Of a DNA stretch of 7,467 nt, positions 7,330 through 7,467 are shown piece after piece (within the stretch, counting starts at the first letter, position 1; the number at the start of each line of letters is the position of its first letter). The DNA comes from Aquifex aeolicus (GTDB taxonomy: Bacteria > Aquificota > Aquificia > Aquificales > Aquificaceae), in contig DRNB01000178.1 of assembly GCA_011375045.1 (NCBI GenBank), positions 1 to 7,467 on the forward strand, in the 5' to 3' direction. The position numbers and the translations under genes were made by a program. Below the pieces are notes generated by a model, which searched no databases, had not been told where the DNA came from, and saw only the letters and a program-made list of their open reading frames with translations.

Positions 7330-7335
7330 TATAAT
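7330..7335 (+). promoter_or_regulatory. -10 box of the tRNA-Ser gene
   Basis: A perfect TATAAT ends ten bases before the first tRNA base, placing transcription initiation near 7342 with a leader of about four bases. The upstream half of this promoter would lie inside the start of yicC on the other strand. No convincing -35 is visible at 16-18 base spacing. Confidence 0.5.
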
Positions 7336-7339
7336 TTTA
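7334..7339 (-). promoter_or_regulatory. Possible -10 box of yicC
   Basis: Read on the minus strand this is TAAAAT within TTAAAATTATAGGC, ending seven bases before the yicC ATG, so transcription would begin at or next to the start codon. It shares two bases with the tRNA -10 box on the other strand. The -35 position falls inside the tRNA gene and does not match consensus. The call is tentative. Confidence 0.3.
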
Positions 7340-7345
7340 AGTTCA

Positions 7346-7439
7346 GGCGGGGTGGCGGAGCGGACGAACGCGGGGGATTCGAAATCCCTTGCAGGGTGAT
7401 TCAGCCCTGCCGTGGGTTCAAATCCCACCCCCGCCGCCA
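7346..7439 (+). tRNA. tRNA-Ser, anticodon CGA (reads UCG)
   Basis: This is a complete cloverleaf of 94 bases. The acceptor GGCGGGG (7346-7352) pairs with CCCCGCC (7429-7435), followed by discriminator G and an encoded CCA (7437-7439). The D stem GCG/CGC (7355-7357, 7369-7371) encloses a GG-containing loop. The anticodon stem is 7373-7377 with 7385-7389 (one G-U pair), and the loop TTCGAAA places CGA at 7380-7382. The long class II variable arm typical of serine has stem GCAGGG (7391-7396) with CCCTGC (7405-7410). The T stem GTGGG/CCCAC flanks loop TTCAAAT (7417-7423). It is divergent from yicC with a 19-base gap. Confidence 0.97.
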
Positions 7440-7467
7440 GAAGTAAAAGAAACACCTGCTACCCGTG

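Noticed and set aside
7437..7467. tRNA-Ser 3' end as an integration (att) site
   Set aside because: Only 28 bases follow the tRNA, with no integrase or repeat of the tRNA end in the window, so there is nothing to support integration.

Overview
The window reads as chromosomal DNA from a thermophilic Gram-negative bacterium, most likely Aquificota and tentatively the Desulfurobacteriaceae (Thermovibrio/Desulfurobacterium type). This rests on dense overlapping genes, Arg codons that are mostly AGG/AGA, frequent ATA, charged Lys/Arg/Glu-rich proteins, and moderately high GC by eye. The assignment is an inference, because no ribosomal RNA or other phylogenetic marker is present.

Positions 2-4220 (+) hold three genes joined by stop/start overlaps. 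They encode a TonB-dependent-receptor-like outer-membrane barrel (5' end outside the window), a small secreted protein whose layout resembles YfiR (DUF4154), and an inner-membrane protein with a periplasmic sensor region followed by GGDEF and EAL domains. Together they look like an envelope-to-cytoplasm c-di-GMP signalling unit: outer-membrane barrel, periplasmic modulator, then a transmembrane cyclase/phosphodiesterase. It resembles the Pseudomonas YfiBNR logic, but with a TonB-type barrel as the outer-membrane part. This is the most interesting part of the window.

Positions 4250-6473 (+) hold a CPA2-family Na+/H+ antiporter (NapA-like, with the Asp-Asp motif and no RCK domain), overlapping queA for the queuosine pathway. 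An extended -10-like box in the 29-bp gap before the antiporter suggests a separate promoter with a very short leader.

Positions 6475-7326 (-) hold a yicC-family gene convergent with queA, with one base between the two stop codons. Nineteen bases beyond its start, a complete tRNA-Ser(CGA) with encoded CCA begins on the + strand (7346-7439). The yicC frame stays open through the antisense of this tRNA, which gives a false N-terminal extension that should be ignored. The gap between yicC and the tRNA carries overlapping divergent -10-like boxes. The last 28 bases (7440-7467) show nothing assignable. No mobile element, CRISPR array or long repeat was seen.
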